Source: SXXZ01 sp041177965 (GTDB taxonomy: Bacteria; Verrucomicrobiota; Verrucomicrobiia; Limisphaerales; UBA9464). From it: a stretch of 64,000 nucleotides of DNA. Positions 10,147 to 21,939 of this stretch are shown here, piece by piece (positions within the stretch are counted from its first letter, which is position 1; every line of letters begins with the position of its first letter). Both the position numbers and the translations under genes were made by a program. The DNA is taken from NCBI GenBank assembly GCA_041177965.1, contig JBEGWF010000002.1, positions 55,336 through 119,335 of the forward strand. Reading direction: 5' to 3'. The notes beneath the pieces were generated by a model. That model ran no database searches and was not told the origin of the DNA. It saw only the letters and a program-made list of their open reading frames with translations.

Positions 10147-10539
10147 TCACCAATGGGCCCGGAAGGAGAACCGAGGGGCGCAGGACACCGGAGCCGGCAC
10201 CACCACCACAGGGCTGGAGATCACCACAGGAGCCGGGGCATACACGACCGGAGCCGGGGCATACACCACGGGCGGAGGCGGCGGGGGAGCCGAATACACG
10301 ACCACCGGGGCAGGAGCCACGACCGATACCACCCCGGCATGGTGAGGGTGGACCCCCCAGTGGCCATGGCCACCGCGGTGGAGGTGACCGACTCCGGAAC
10401 CGGCGGAAACCCCGACTCCGACACCCCCTCCCCAGCTTCCGACGCTGACGCCCCATGAGACGTTTCCGGCGTTGAGGGTGGCGGTGACAGACAACGACCC
10501 CGCGAGGAGCGCGGCCGCGACAGCTTTGGATTTGTTCAT
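10147..10539 (-). CDS. Small secreted Gly/His/Pro-rich low-complexity protein
   Basis: 130 residues beginning MNKSKAVAAALLAGSLSVTATLNA, a Sec signal peptide. The mature region has a glycine/valine stretch (VGSWGGGVGVGVSAGSGVG), a His/Gly cluster (HLHRGGHGHWGVHPHHAG), and a Pro/Val/Tyr region with repeats of VVYAPAP. A second in-frame ATG nine codons upstream would prepend non-signal sequence, so 10539 is chosen. Composition resembles envelope-exposed low-complexity proteins common in Verrucomicrobiota and Planctomycetota; the His cluster might bind metal. No domain is recognised. Convergent with the charged small protein. Confidence 0.65.
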   Translation of the reverse strand: MNKSKAVAAALLAGSLSVTATLNAGNVSWGVSVGSWGGGVGVGVSAGSGVGHLHRGGHGHWGVHPHHAGVVSVVAPAPVVVYSAPPPPPPVVYAPAPVVYAPAPVVISSPVVVVPAPVSCAPRFSFRAHW

Positions 10540-10598
10540 GCGGTGGGTCCCCAGGAGGAGGCCCACAATGCGCTCCGACGGCGTTGCCGCCGGTTTAT

Positions 10599-12005
10599 TC
10601 AGCGCCCCGCCCCGGCCGCCAGACGGGCCAACAACCGGTTGTGGATGTCGCCGAACCCTCCGTTGCTGAAGACGCAGACCACGTCGCCCGGCCGGGCCCC
10701 GGAACCCACATGGTCCACGATGGACTCGACCGTCGGCAGGTAGGCGGCGGGCTTGCCGGTCAGACGCAGGTCCTGCATGAGCTTCTCCGGGTTGAGACGC
10801 TCGCCCAGCGGCAACTGCTCCAGGCGGGCCACCTCGGCCACCACGACGGCATCGGCCCGTTCCAGAGCGTCCACCAACTCCTGCTGGAACACGTTGCGAC
10901 GGGTCGTGTTGGAACGGGGCTCGAACACCGCCCAGATCCGGCGCCCCGGGAACTTCACCCGCAACGCCCGCACGGTCTCGCGGATGGCGGTGGGATGGTG
11001 GCCGAAATCGTCGATCACCGTCACCCCGCCGGCTTCGCCCCGGACCTCCATCCGACGCTTGACGCTCAGGAAGGAGTCGAAGGCCGTCTGGATCACCGAA
11101 TCACGGATCCCGCAGTGACGGGCCGCGGCGGTGACCGCCAGGGCATTGCGCACATTGAGCTCGCCCACCATCGGGATCCGGAACCGGGTGCCTCCCAATT
11201 CGAACTCGGAGCTGTCGTCCTTGAGCACCAGACCGGTGGCCTTCAGTTCATTCTCGGCGCCGAGCCCGAAGCGCTTGACCGGGCAGTGGCGCACGTCGAG
11301 CAGCGGGGCCAGATGAGCCTCGTCGCCGTTGGCCAGGAGCAGACCGTTCCGGGGAATCAGGTGGATGAACCGGCGGAAGCTGAGCTGGATGTCGGCCAGG
11401 GTCGGGAAGATGTCGGCATGGTCGAACTCCAGGTTGTTCAGAATGGCCACCTCGGGCAGGTAGTGGACGAACTTGGAACGCTTGTCGAAGAAGGCCGTGT
11501 CGTATTCGTCGCCCTCGATGACGAACCACTCCGAATCGGTGAACCGGGCCCCCTGCCCCAGGTTGCGGGGGATGCCACCGATGAGGAACGACGGATTGAG
11601 GCCCGCGCTTTCGAGCACCCAGGCCAGAAGCGAGGCGGTGGTGGTCTTGCCGTGCGTGCCGGTCACCACCAGGGAACGCCGCCCCCGGATGAAGAACTCC
11701 TTGAGCAGTTCGGGCAGCGAGCAGTAGCGCAGCTTGCGTTCCAACACCGCCTCGGCCTCGGGATTGCCGCGGGAGATCGCATTGCCCACCACCACCAGAT
11801 CGGGCCGATGGGCCAGGTTGACCTCGGCATAGCCGGCCATCACCCGGATGCCCCGCTCGGCGAGGAAGGTGGACATCGGCGGGTAGATCACATCCTGGTC
11901 GGAACCGGTGACCTGGTAGCCCAGCTCGTGCATGGCCACCGCGGCGCTGGCCATGGCGGTGCCGCCGATCCCGATGAAGTGGACGCTGCGAAGGGTGCCG
12001 AACAC
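10599..12005 (-). CDS. mpl: UDP-N-acetylmuramate:L-Ala-gamma-D-Glu-meso-DAP ligase
   Basis: Murein-recycling ligase that joins a recovered tripeptide to UDP-MurNAc, the same fold as MurC-F. 468 residues. Visible features are the N-terminal UDP-binding loop VHFIGIGGTAMA, the P-loop TGTHGKTT near residues 115-122, the Mpl-typical segment EGDEYDTAFFDKRSKF (MurC differs here), NNLEFDHADIF, HHPTA in the C-terminal domain, and EPRSNTTRRNVFQ. The start is the GTG at 12005, which puts the Rossmann strand at the N-terminus as in homologues. MurC is the main alternative, but the length and the DEYDTAFFDKRSKF block favour Mpl. It implies a Gram-negative, DAP-type wall with recycling. Confidence 0.92.
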   Translation of the reverse strand: MFGTLRSVHFIGIGGTAMASAAVAMHELGYQVTGSDQDVIYPPMSTFLAERGIRVMAGYAEVNLAHRPDLVVVGNAISRGNPEAEAVLERKLRYCSLPELLKEFFIRGRRSLVVTGTHGKTTTASLLAWVLESAGLNPSFLIGGIPRNLGQGARFTDSEWFVIEGDEYDTAFFDKRSKFVHYLPEVAILNNLEFDHADIFPTLADIQLSFRRFIHLIPRNGLLLANGDEAHLAPLLDVRHCPVKRFGLGAENELKATGLVLKDDSSEFELGGTRFRIPMVGELNVRNALAVTAAARHCGIRDSVIQTAFDSFLSVKRRMEVRGEAGGVTVIDDFGHHPTAIRETVRALRVKFPGRRIWAVFEPRSNTTRRNVFQQELVDALERADAVVVAEVARLEQLPLGERLNPEKLMQDLRLTGKPAAYLPTVESIVDHVGSGARPGDVVCVFSNGGFGDIHNRLLARLAAGAGR

Positions 12006-12132
12006 GGATCTAGGTTAGGGACTGGCCACGCAAAGCCCAAGTCCCAAACCCTCGGGACCCATCGTCTCCGCCAAGCCACGCGCTCGGCCAATGACGTCAC
12101 CCCGCGCCGGTAGGCAATAATCACTTTGCCTG

Positions 12133-14139
12133 ATGAAGTTCCGGCAGCATTCTTTGGGGATGTCAGTGAGCCCAGCGCCGCTCCGGACCGAGGACGGCGC
12201 CCGGGGGAGTTCCGTCTTCCCCGCCCATCCCGATCTGGACGCCGCGATCACCCGATCCCAGAGCTACCTGCTTTCGGAGCAGAAGCCCGAGGGATACTGG
12301 GTGGGCGAGTTGATGGTCGATGTGACGCTGGTCGCCGACATGGTCGCCTTCTACCACTGGTGGGGGAAGGTGGACCCGGTTTGGCAGCGCAAGGCCGTCC
12401 ATCACATCTTCGAAAAGCAACTCGCCGACGGAGGATGGAACATCTACCCGAACGGTCCGGCCGAGGTGAATGCCACGGTCAAGGCCTACCTGGCGCTGAA
12501 GCTGGCCGGCATCCCCACCACCGATCCGCGCATGCTCCGCGCCCGGGAGATGGCCCGCTCCCTGGGAGGCGTGCCGCGGATGAACACCTTCTCCAAGCTC
12601 TACCTGGCACTCATCGGCCTGGTGACCTGGAACCACGTGCCCACCATTCCGTGCGAGGTGCTCCTCATCGGTAAATGGTTCCACGTCAATTTCTGGGAGA
12701 TGAGCAACTGGTCGCGGGCCATGATCATCCCGCTGGCCATCATCAACCACTTCCGGCCTACCCGGAAGCTGGCGGTGGACCTCGACGAACTCTTCCCCAA
12801 CGGCAAGTGGGAGCTGGATGAGACCCTGCGCCCGCGCTACTTCGACTTCTCGTTGCGGAACATCTTCCTGTGGCTCGACCGGCTCCACAAGTTCGCCGAA
12901 TGGGTGAGCCGGCACGGCCTTCATCCCTTCCGCGAGCGGGCCCTCAAACGCGCCGAGGCGTGGATGCTGGAGCGCTTCGAGGGCAGCGACGGTCTGGCCG
13001 CGATCTTCCCCGCGATGCTCAATGCGCTCATCGCCCTCATCGCCCTGGGCTATCCCGACGACCACCCCCAGGTGGTCCGGGCCCATCACGAGCTCCAGAA
13101 GCTCATGCACTTCACGGACGAGTCCGTGCGCATCGAGCCGTGCTTCTCTCCGGTCTGGGACAGCGCCATCGTGGCCATCTGTCTGCGCGAGTCGGGCGTG
13201 CCCGCGCACCATCCCCGGATGAAACGGGCGGCCGAGTGGCTGATGGACAAGGAGATCCGTTTCCGCGGCGACTGGATCCACAAGAACCCCGCCGACGTCG
13301 AGGCCTCGGGCTGGGTGTTCGAATACGCCAACCAGTGGAACCCGGACGTGGACGACACGGCCATGGTCATCCTCGCCCTGCGGCTCATCCCGACCGACGA
13401 TCCGAAACGCCGCGACGAGTGCCGCGCACGGGCGATCCGCTGGATGATGACCTTCCAGTGCCGCGATGGCGGATGGGCCGCCTTCGACAAGGACTGCACC
13501 AAATCCATCCTCGAGAAGGTACCCTTCGCCGACCACAACGCCATGCTCGATCCCGAGTGCGCCGACATCACCGCGCGCATCCTCGAACTCCTTGGCTACG
13601 AGGGCTGGGATCGCGGATGTCCGCAGGTGCAGCGGGCCATCGAGTACCTGAAGGGCCAGCAGGAGTCCGACGGATCGTGGTACGGCCGCTGGGGCGTGAA
13701 CTACATCTACGGCACCTGGCAGGTGCTGCGAGGCATGAAGGCCATGGGCTGGGACATGACCGAGCCCTGGTTGCAGCGCGGCGCGGCCTGGTTGCGCAGC
13801 GTCCAACTGCCCGACGGCGGCTGGGGCGAGCGTTGCAACACCTACGACGATCCCATCTTCAAGGGTGCCGGTCCGGCCACCGCATCGCAGACCGCCTGGG
13901 CCGTCATGGGCCTCTGCGCCCTGGGCGACCCCTCGGACCCCGCCATCCATCGGGGCATCGAATGGCTCGTCCGCAACCAGAACACGGACGGGTCGTGGAC
14001 CGAGGACGAGATCACCGGCACCGGCTTCCCCTGCGTGTTCTACCTCAAGTACGACATGTACCGGAACGCCTGGCCGCTGCTGGCCCTGGCGACCCACCGC
14101 AAGCTCTGCCGAGGCCATTCACCCGGACAAACCAACTGA
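12133..14139 (+). CDS. shc: Squalene-hopene cyclase
   Basis: Cyclises squalene to hopene/hopanol on the cytoplasmic membrane, giving hopanoids. The 668-residue protein has the catalytic DXDD motif (DVDDTA, aspartates at residues 405, 407 and 408) and several QW motifs, such as QLADGGWNIYP, QCRDGGWAAFDKD, QESDGSWYGRWG and QLPDGGWGE, in the expected alpha/alpha-barrel order. Length fits bacterial SHC (~630-680). The start at 12133 is the first ATG; an in-frame ATG at 12160 is also possible, since an AT-rich stretch (AATAAT, 12116-12121) could be a -10 leaving almost no leader for the first ATG. No other isoprenoid or hopanoid genes are nearby. Confidence 0.97.
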   Translation: MKFRQHSLGMSVSPAPLRTEDGARGSSVFPAHPDLDAAITRSQSYLLSEQKPEGYWVGELMVDVTLVADMVAFYHWWGKVDPVWQRKAVHHIFEKQLADGGWNIYPNGPAEVNATVKAYLALKLAGIPTTDPRMLRAREMARSLGGVPRMNTFSKLYLALIGLVTWNHVPTIPCEVLLIGKWFHVNFWEMSNWSRAMIIPLAIINHFRPTRKLAVDLDELFPNGKWELDETLRPRYFDFSLRNIFLWLDRLHKFAEWVSRHGLHPFRERALKRAEAWMLERFEGSDGLAAIFPAMLNALIALIALGYPDDHPQVVRAHHELQKLMHFTDESVRIEPCFSPVWDSAIVAICLRESGVPAHHPRMKRAAEWLMDKEIRFRGDWIHKNPADVEASGWVFEYANQWNPDVDDTAMVILALRLIPTDDPKRRDECRARAIRWMMTFQCRDGGWAAFDKDCTKSILEKVPFADHNAMLDPECADITARILELLGYEGWDRGCPQVQRAIEYLKGQQESDGSWYGRWGVNYIYGTWQVLRGMKAMGWDMTEPWLQRGAAWLRSVQLPDGGWGERCNTYDDPIFKGAGPATASQTAWAVMGLCALGDPSDPAIHRGIEWLVRNQNTDGSWTEDEITGTGFPCVFYLKYDMYRNAWPLLALATHRKLCRGHSPGQTN

Positions 14140-14167
14140 TTCCGCGCCCCGAGCCCGCTTCGGTTTC

Positions 14168-14196
14168 TTGACGCTCCGGCCTCCCGACCGCAATTT
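14168..14196 (+). promoter_or_regulatory. Possible promoter of acnA
   Basis: TTGACG (14168-14173), a 17-base spacer and CAATTT (14191-14196). The -35 is good and the -10 weak. It lies just after shc and 39 bases before the acnA ATG. Confidence 0.35.
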
Positions 14197-14234
14197 TGCC
14201 GACGAACGGCCGATTCCGCACCAGCAACCCGTCC

Positions 14235-16925
<2,691 letters not shown>

Positions 16926-16962
16926 GCCTCCCTCACCGGGACCGCCGGAACCGGACCCGACC

Positions 16963-17003
16963 ACCCGCGACCTCGGTCGAAAGACCCGAAGCCGCGGGTT
17001 TTT
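16963..17003 (+). terminator. Rho-independent terminator of acnA
   Basis: Outer stem ACCCGCG / CGCGGGT around an inner CTCGGTC-GAAA-GACCCGAG-like hairpin, followed by TTTTTCG. Confidence 0.8.
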
Positions 17004-17066
17004 CGTCTCCCCGCCGGGGCGGACGCCATCCTTGTCGGCCGTGGGCGGCTCGGCCATGGTCGGGCC

Positions 17067-18122
17067 ATGCGTTTCATTGGCGGAGTCATCGAGAAACTCC
17101 AGCGGCACCCCAAGCGGATCGTCTTCCCCGAGGGCACGGAGCCCCGGGTGATCCAGGCGGCCCGGCAGTTCTATTCCCTGAGGCTGGGGGCACCGATCCT
17201 CCTGGGCGAGCGGCTGGCCATCAAGGAGGCCGCCGCCGCGCTGAACGTCTCGCTCGAGGGCATCCGCCTGATCAACCCCTCGGAAAGCTCCGATCTCGAC
17301 AGCTTCGTGCGCCGCTTCCTGTTGCTGCGCCGGGGCAAGGGCATCGAGGAGCAGGAGGCCCGCGAGGCGATGATCAAACCCAACTTCTTCGGCGCGATGA
17401 TGGTGGCCATGAAGCAGGCCGACGGGCTGGTTTCGGGCGCGAACGAGATCTCCGGCGGGGTGCTGCGCCCCCTCTTCCAGATCATCAAGGTCGCCCCGAA
17501 GACCACCACCGCCTCGTCCTGCATGGTGATGGAGGTCGAGGACACCCGCTTCGGCGACCGGGGCGTGCTGTTCATGGGTGATTGCGGCGTCATCCCGGAC
17601 CCGACCGTCGACCAACTGGCCGACATCGCCATCTCCACCGCGCGGCTGGCGCGGCAGATCTCCGGGGTCCGGCCCCGGGTGGCCCTCTTGAGCTATTCCA
17701 CCAAGGGCAGCGCCTCCCAACCCAGCCTGATGAAGGTGAAGGCCGCGACCGCGCTGGCCCAGCAGAAGGCGCAGGACATGGGCTTCGAGGCCGATTTCGA
17801 CGGCGAACTGCAGGTCGATGCCGCGATCATCCCCGAGATCGCCGCCCGCAAGCTCCCGGAGAGCAAGGTGGCCGGGAAGGCCAACGTGCTGATCTTCCCC
17901 GACCTCAATTCGGGCAACATCGCCAGCAAGCTCATCCAGCACGTGGCCCGCGCCAACGCCTACGGGCAGATCCTGCTGGGCCTGGACCGGCCGGCCGCCG
18001 ACCTGTCGCGCGGCAGCAGCTCGCACGACATCCTGGGCGTGGCCGCCATCGTGGGCCTGCAGAGCATCGACTACCAGCAGCTCTACCCCGGTGCCGGCGA
18101 GAACCTGCCGGGCGATCTCTGA
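17067..18122 (+). CDS. pta: Phosphate acetyltransferase, catalytic domain only
   Basis: Transfers acetyl between acetyl-CoA and phosphate to give acetyl phosphate. The 351-residue protein is just the PTA_PTB catalytic domain: FPEGTEPRVIQAARQFY at the N-terminus, ADGLVSGANEISGGVLRPLFQ, MGDCGVIPDPTVDQLADIA, ALLSYSTKGSA and the C-terminal IFPDLNSGNIASKLIQ. Enterobacterial Pta is about 714 residues with an N-terminal BioD/DRTGG regulatory part; here that part is encoded by the next gene, 40 bases downstream. No acetate kinase gene is in the window. Confidence 0.95.
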   Translation: MRFIGGVIEKLQRHPKRIVFPEGTEPRVIQAARQFYSLRLGAPILLGERLAIKEAAAALNVSLEGIRLINPSESSDLDSFVRRFLLLRRGKGIEEQEAREAMIKPNFFGAMMVAMKQADGLVSGANEISGGVLRPLFQIIKVAPKTTTASSCMVMEVEDTRFGDRGVLFMGDCGVIPDPTVDQLADIAISTARLARQISGVRPRVALLSYSTKGSASQPSLMKVKAATALAQQKAQDMGFEADFDGELQVDAAIIPEIAARKLPESKVAGKANVLIFPDLNSGNIASKLIQHVARANAYGQILLGLDRPAADLSRGSSSHDILGVAAIVGLQSIDYQQLYPGAGENLPGDL

Positions 18123-18162
18123 CCCCCTCCCCGACTCCGTCTCCCCCAACCCCCTCCGGTCC

Positions 18163-19260
18163 ATGCTCCAGAACCAGCTGACTCCCCGGGTCTTCATCGC
18201 GGCCACGCGCCAGAACGACGGCAAGACCACCACCTCGCTGGGACTCCTGGCCGCATTGCAGCGCCGCTATGGACGGGTCGGATACATCAAACCCGTGGGC
18301 CAGCGCTTCGTGGAGATCGACGAGCAGAAGATCGACGAGGACGCCGTGATCATGGACCGGGTGTTCCGGCTGAACTGCCCGCTGGTGGACATGTCGCCCA
18401 TCGCGGTGGAACCCGACTTCACCCGCAAGTACCTGCAGTCGGCGAACCTCGAGGCCCTGGTGAAGCGCATCCACAAGGCCTTCGACCGCGTGGCCTGGGA
18501 AAAGGACTTCGTGCTCTGCGAGGGCACGGGACACGCGGGCGTCGGCAGCGTCTTCGACCTCTCCAACGCCAACGTCGCCAAGCTGCTCAACGCCAAGGTG
18601 GTGATCGTGACGCGCGGCGGCATCGGCCAGCCCATCGACGAGACCGTCATGAACCACGCCCTCTTCAAGCAGGAGGGGGTCCAGGTCATCGGGGTCATCA
18701 TCAACAAGGTGCTGCCCGAGAAGCTCGACTACATCACCGAGTTCGCGCAGCGCGGGCTCAAGCGCAAGGGCCTCGAACTGCTGGGCGTCGTGCCCTACCA
18801 ACCGATCCTCTCACGCCCCACCGTCGGGGCCATCGCCGAGGAATTGGAGGCGGAGCTGCTGGTCGGGAAGCCCCCGCTCACCCAGATCGTCAACCAGGTG
18901 GTGATCGGGGCCATGGGCGCCGAACGGGCCAGGGGACTCCTGAAGCCCGGGATCGTGATGATCGTGCCCGCCGACCGGGAGGACATCCTCAACGCCGCGA
19001 TCGAACAGATGAAGACCTCGCGCCAGGCCATCGCGGGCCTCGTGCTGTCCGACGACATCAAGCCATCGACCTCGATGCTCAAGCAGCTCAAGGAACTCCC
19101 CTGCCCGGTGATCATCACCCGGAAGGACAGCTACCACGCGGCATCGGTCGTCCACGACCTGATCGTGAAAACCCGGCCCGACGACAGCCAGAAGATCCAA
19201 CTCATCCAGGAGATCATCTCCAAGAACGTGAACCTGAACCGGATCCTCAACGCCCTCTGA
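18163..19260 (+). CDS. BioD-like P-loop plus DRTGG-domain protein (Pta regulatory-domain homologue)
   Basis: 365 residues. The N-terminal half is a BioD/cobyrinic-synthase-like P-loop domain (FIAATRQNDGKTTTSLGLLAAL; phosphate loop RQNDGKTT) with CEGTGHAGVGSVFDLSNA and IVTRGGIGQPIDE; the C-terminal half (VVIGAMGAERARGLLKPG onward, then VPADREDILNAAI) is a DRTGG domain. Together these match the N-terminal, non-catalytic part of E. coli Pta, which senses metabolites such as NADH and pyruvate. Its place 40 bases after the separate catalytic pta suggests an operon and perhaps one complex. The start at 18163 puts the P-loop at the N-terminus; the 24 residues upstream in frame overlap pta. Confidence 0.9.
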   Translation: MLQNQLTPRVFIAATRQNDGKTTTSLGLLAALQRRYGRVGYIKPVGQRFVEIDEQKIDEDAVIMDRVFRLNCPLVDMSPIAVEPDFTRKYLQSANLEALVKRIHKAFDRVAWEKDFVLCEGTGHAGVGSVFDLSNANVAKLLNAKVVIVTRGGIGQPIDETVMNHALFKQEGVQVIGVIINKVLPEKLDYITEFAQRGLKRKGLELLGVVPYQPILSRPTVGAIAEELEAELLVGKPPLTQIVNQVVIGAMGAERARGLLKPGIVMIVPADREDILNAAIEQMKTSRQAIAGLVLSDDIKPSTSMLKQLKELPCPVIITRKDSYHAASVVHDLIVKTRPDDSQKIQLIQEIISKNVNLNRILNAL

Positions 19261-19337
19261 TCGCAGGGGAAAGGCGGGCTTGACGAAAACACCCTGGTCC
19301 GTGGTGCGGCAGGCTCGGAGATCCAGCCCGACCTGAA

Positions 19338-19376
19338 GCACGGTGGGCCCGCTTGAAACAGCGGGGCCGACCGTGC
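19338..19376. terminator. Long hairpin between convergent genes
   Basis: Outer arms GCACGGT / ACCGTGC and inner arms GGCCCGCT / AGCGGGGCC around a TGAAAC loop, about 15 paired bases with small bulges. No T-tract on either strand. It lies in the 129-base gap between the convergent DRTGG and outer-membrane-protein genes and could end or protect both transcripts. Confidence 0.5.
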
Positions 19377-19389
19377 CCGGCGGGACCCG

Positions 19390-20271
19390 TCAGTACCGGT
19401 ATCCGATGGCCAACTGGCCATAGACGGCCCCGTCGCCGTTGAACTGGAGACGGACGTCATCGAGCACGAAGCGACGGTCGATCATCCAACCGCTCTCGAG
19501 CGACGCGTAGAATCCCTTCGGCCCACCCCAGCGAGCGCCGACGCCCGTGCGGATCTCCCGGTAGGTGATCTGCTGGTCGTCCATGGCGGCCAAGCCGTGG
19601 TCGCGACCGTACGACGGATTCAAGTGATAGGCTCCGCCCGCCATCTCGGCACCGATGTGGAACATCCAGTTGGCCGAAGGACGGTATTGGATCTGAGGCC
19701 TCGGCAGCAGCAACGACAGCGTCCACTGCTCGGCGAACCGCCAACGGACCCCGGGACCACCCACCACGGGGATGTCCCGGCGCGGATCGACACTGGCCGA
19801 CAAGAACACCTGGAGGTCGGGATTCACCGTGTAGCCCACGCCGCCGATGAACGGCGCGTTGAAATCGTCGCCGCCGATCTGCTCGAAGTCGGAGTAGAGC
19901 CCCGGAGAGACCTCTCCGAACGCCTGCCAACCTTCGCGGAACCGCCACGAGACGGTCAGCGGGATCGCCACCGATTGCAGGTTGGACGGCAGGGGATTGC
20001 CCGGATCGCTGCCGAAATCCCATCGGGTGTAGGCCAACCCGGCCCCCCAGTTGAACTCGGCACCCGGGTCGAAGACCCCCTTGTACTCCAGACGGGTACG
20101 CGTGGCGTTCAGGCTGCCCAACTCGCGAGTTCCCAGGCGGATGTCCGCCCCGGCCGAATAACCGGTGTTGACCTCGAGGGCTCCGGAATAGGGGGCGGCG
20201 ACGAACCGGTCCTGGGCCTGGAGTCCTCCGACGGCCAGAAGGGCGGCCGCCATGCACGCATGCGTTCTCAT
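19390..20271 (-). CDS. Outer-membrane beta-barrel protein (DUF6268-like)
   Basis: 293 residues. The start at 20271 (MRTHACMAAALLAVGGLQAQ) yields a Sec signal peptide. The mature part is a run of alternating polar/aromatic strands (e.g. EFNWGAGLAYTRWDFG, IPLTVSWRFREGWQAFGEVS, WTLSLLLPRPQIQYRPSANW), and the protein ends ...YGQLAIGYRY, i.e. with an aromatic C-terminal residue as needed for BAM insertion. I compare it with the DUF6268 outer-membrane group from memory; the barrel itself is clear. It has no dedicated partner in the window and is convergent with the pta operon. Confidence 0.8.
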   Translation of the reverse strand: MRTHACMAAALLAVGGLQAQDRFVAAPYSGALEVNTGYSAGADIRLGTRELGSLNATRTRLEYKGVFDPGAEFNWGAGLAYTRWDFGSDPGNPLPSNLQSVAIPLTVSWRFREGWQAFGEVSPGLYSDFEQIGGDDFNAPFIGGVGYTVNPDLQVFLSASVDPRRDIPVVGGPGVRWRFAEQWTLSLLLPRPQIQYRPSANWMFHIGAEMAGGAYHLNPSYGRDHGLAAMDDQQITYREIRTGVGARWGGPKGFYASLESGWMIDRRFVLDDVRLQFNGDGAVYGQLAIGYRY

Positions 20272-20363
20272 CGGTGGCCCAGTGTCCACCCATCCGCCCG
20301 GACCGCAAGCGGCCAATCCGACAGGCGTTCACCGGATGCGCAGAAAGCCCCGGCCTGCCCGCA

Positions 20364-21557
20364 TCACCCGCCACCCCAGCGCAGCACCCGCACCCCCGTG
20401 CCTGCCGGCCATTCCGTCGCGGGAGGCACATCCACCAATCCGTTGGCTTGGGCCAGTGGTCCGAGGATGTGCGATGCCTGGACCCCGGCCGAACGCACCC
20501 GACCGTCGTCGCCCAGGATCACCCGCATGAAGTGGCGTCGATCTCCCGGGTTCGACAGCGGGGCGGTGAGCGTCCCGAGTGCGATCGGATGCCCCACCCG
20601 GGCGTCCCCCTGCAAGCGACGCAAGGCCGGCAGAGCGATCAACACCGCTGTCACGAAGGCCGAGACCGGATTGCCCGGCAAGCCTAGGAGGGGCACCCCC
20701 CGGAGCGATCCGAAGAAAAGCGGCTTGCCCGGCTTGATGGCCACCCGGAAGAAATCGAGCCGGCCGCCCAACCGCTCCCAGGCCGGTCGCAGGAAGTCCC
20801 GATCCCCCACCGAGGCGCCTCCGGCGGTCACCACCAGATCGCCCATGGAGACCGCCGATTCCAAACCCGCGATCGTCGCCTCCAGCCGGTCGGGCAGGAT
20901 GGGCAGCGCCACCACTTCCGCGCCCGCGGACCGGAACAGCGATCCCAGAAGCACCGAATTGCTGTCGTGTATTTCGCCCGGCTTCAGCGGACTGCCCGGA
21001 GGCCGCAATTCATCCCCGGAACCCATCACCACCACCCGGACCTTCCGGTGCACCCGAACCTCGGCATGACCGGCTGCCGCGACCAACGCCAGCTGGGGAG
21101 CCCCCAACCGCTGGCCAGCAGCCAACAACCGGGTTCCTGCCCGGAAATCCTCCCCGCGGAACCGGACATTCTCCCACGGCTTCACCCCGTCCAGGAACCG
21201 GATCCGCCCGTCGGGTTCCCGCTCGGCATCCTCCTGCATCGCCACCGCATCGGCCCCCGGCGGCATCGGAGCCCCCGTCAGAATGCGGGCACACTCCCCG
21301 GCCCCGAGGGGGCGATCGGCGACCCCGCCCGCAGGCACCTCGAAAGCACAGGGAAGGCAGGCGCCCGCCTTGGCCACCTCGGCCGCCCGAACCGCATATC
21401 CGTCCATCGAGGCCGTGTCGAAGCCCGGCAACTCGACCCGAGCCCGAACTTCCTCTGCCAGGCAGCACCCCAGCGCATCCGTTAACGACATCGATACCTC
21501 CGGAACAGGATCCAGAGACTTCAAAACCCGCTCCAACGCATCTTCGTAGGTGATCAT
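20364..21557 (-). CDS. moeA: Molybdopterin molybdotransferase MoeA
   Basis: Inserts molybdate into adenylylated molybdopterin during Mo-cofactor synthesis. 397 residues. Landmarks are LPGFDTASMDGYAVRA, GECARILTGAPMPPGADAVAMQED, HRKVRVVVMGSGDEL, GEIHDSNSVLL, the central GGASVGDRDF, and KPGKPLFFG...LLGLPGNPVSAFV, covering domains 1-4 in order. The start at 21557 (MITYEDAL) matches family starts; a longer frame upstream reads through the rpsO-proximal gap and is not homologous. No other moa/moe gene or Mo-enzyme is nearby. Confidence 0.96.
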   Translation of the reverse strand: MITYEDALERVLKSLDPVPEVSMSLTDALGCCLAEEVRARVELPGFDTASMDGYAVRAAEVAKAGACLPCAFEVPAGGVADRPLGAGECARILTGAPMPPGADAVAMQEDAEREPDGRIRFLDGVKPWENVRFRGEDFRAGTRLLAAGQRLGAPQLALVAAAGHAEVRVHRKVRVVVMGSGDELRPPGSPLKPGEIHDSNSVLLGSLFRSAGAEVVALPILPDRLEATIAGLESAVSMGDLVVTAGGASVGDRDFLRPAWERLGGRLDFFRVAIKPGKPLFFGSLRGVPLLGLPGNPVSAFVTAVLIALPALRRLQGDARVGHPIALGTLTAPLSNPGDRRHFMRVILGDDGRVRSAGVQASHILGPLAQANGLVDVPPATEWPAGTGVRVLRWGGG

Positions 21558-21871
21558 GAACCGGTCGGAGGGCCCGGATTGGACGCCGTCCGGCCTCAGC
21601 CTTCCCGCCCCAACCGCTTCCCGCAAGCTTTGGAGCCTGTCCCCAAGTTTCCTGCGACCCCGGGCCCGGCTCCCTCGATCCACGCAATCCGAGCGGAGCG
21701 GGATCGGTCCGAAGCCCGCTCTGGAAGCGATCACCTCCTCCCCCTCGCGCACAGCGCGAAAGCCCCCTCCTCCCCCGAGCTTCCCTGCGGGCGCAGGACT
21801 GATCCCGCGGAGCCCTCTTGTGTAAAAGTGCGGAACCCTTTTGAGTGAGTCCGGACCAGAAAACTCCGCGC
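21558..21871. other. Gap between divergent moeA and rpsO with no gene recognised
   Basis: 314 bases. Short frames cross it but none has a start signal or any family resemblance. The composition is GC-rich until about 21815 and then shifts to TGTAAAAGTGCGGAACCC just before the rpsO promoter. I see no tRNA, riboswitch or strong hairpin here. Confidence 0.5.
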
Positions 21872-21900
21872 TTGCCCCATTGCCCACCAACCCCTAACGT
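21872..21900 (+). promoter_or_regulatory. Predicted sigma70-type promoter of rpsO
   Basis: TTGCCC (21872-21877), a 17-base spacer, TAACGT (21895-21900). A start near 21907 leaves about 33 bases of leader, containing GGGAGG at 21931-21936, before the first ATG. Confidence 0.5.
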
Positions 21901-21939
21901 GATGGTTCACGATAAACGGAAACGCTTACTGGGAGGTAC

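Noticed and set aside
21558..21890. N-terminal extension of MoeA up to 21890
   Set aside because: The added 111 residues have no homology and lie in the rpsO upstream region; the family start MITYEDAL fits at 21557.
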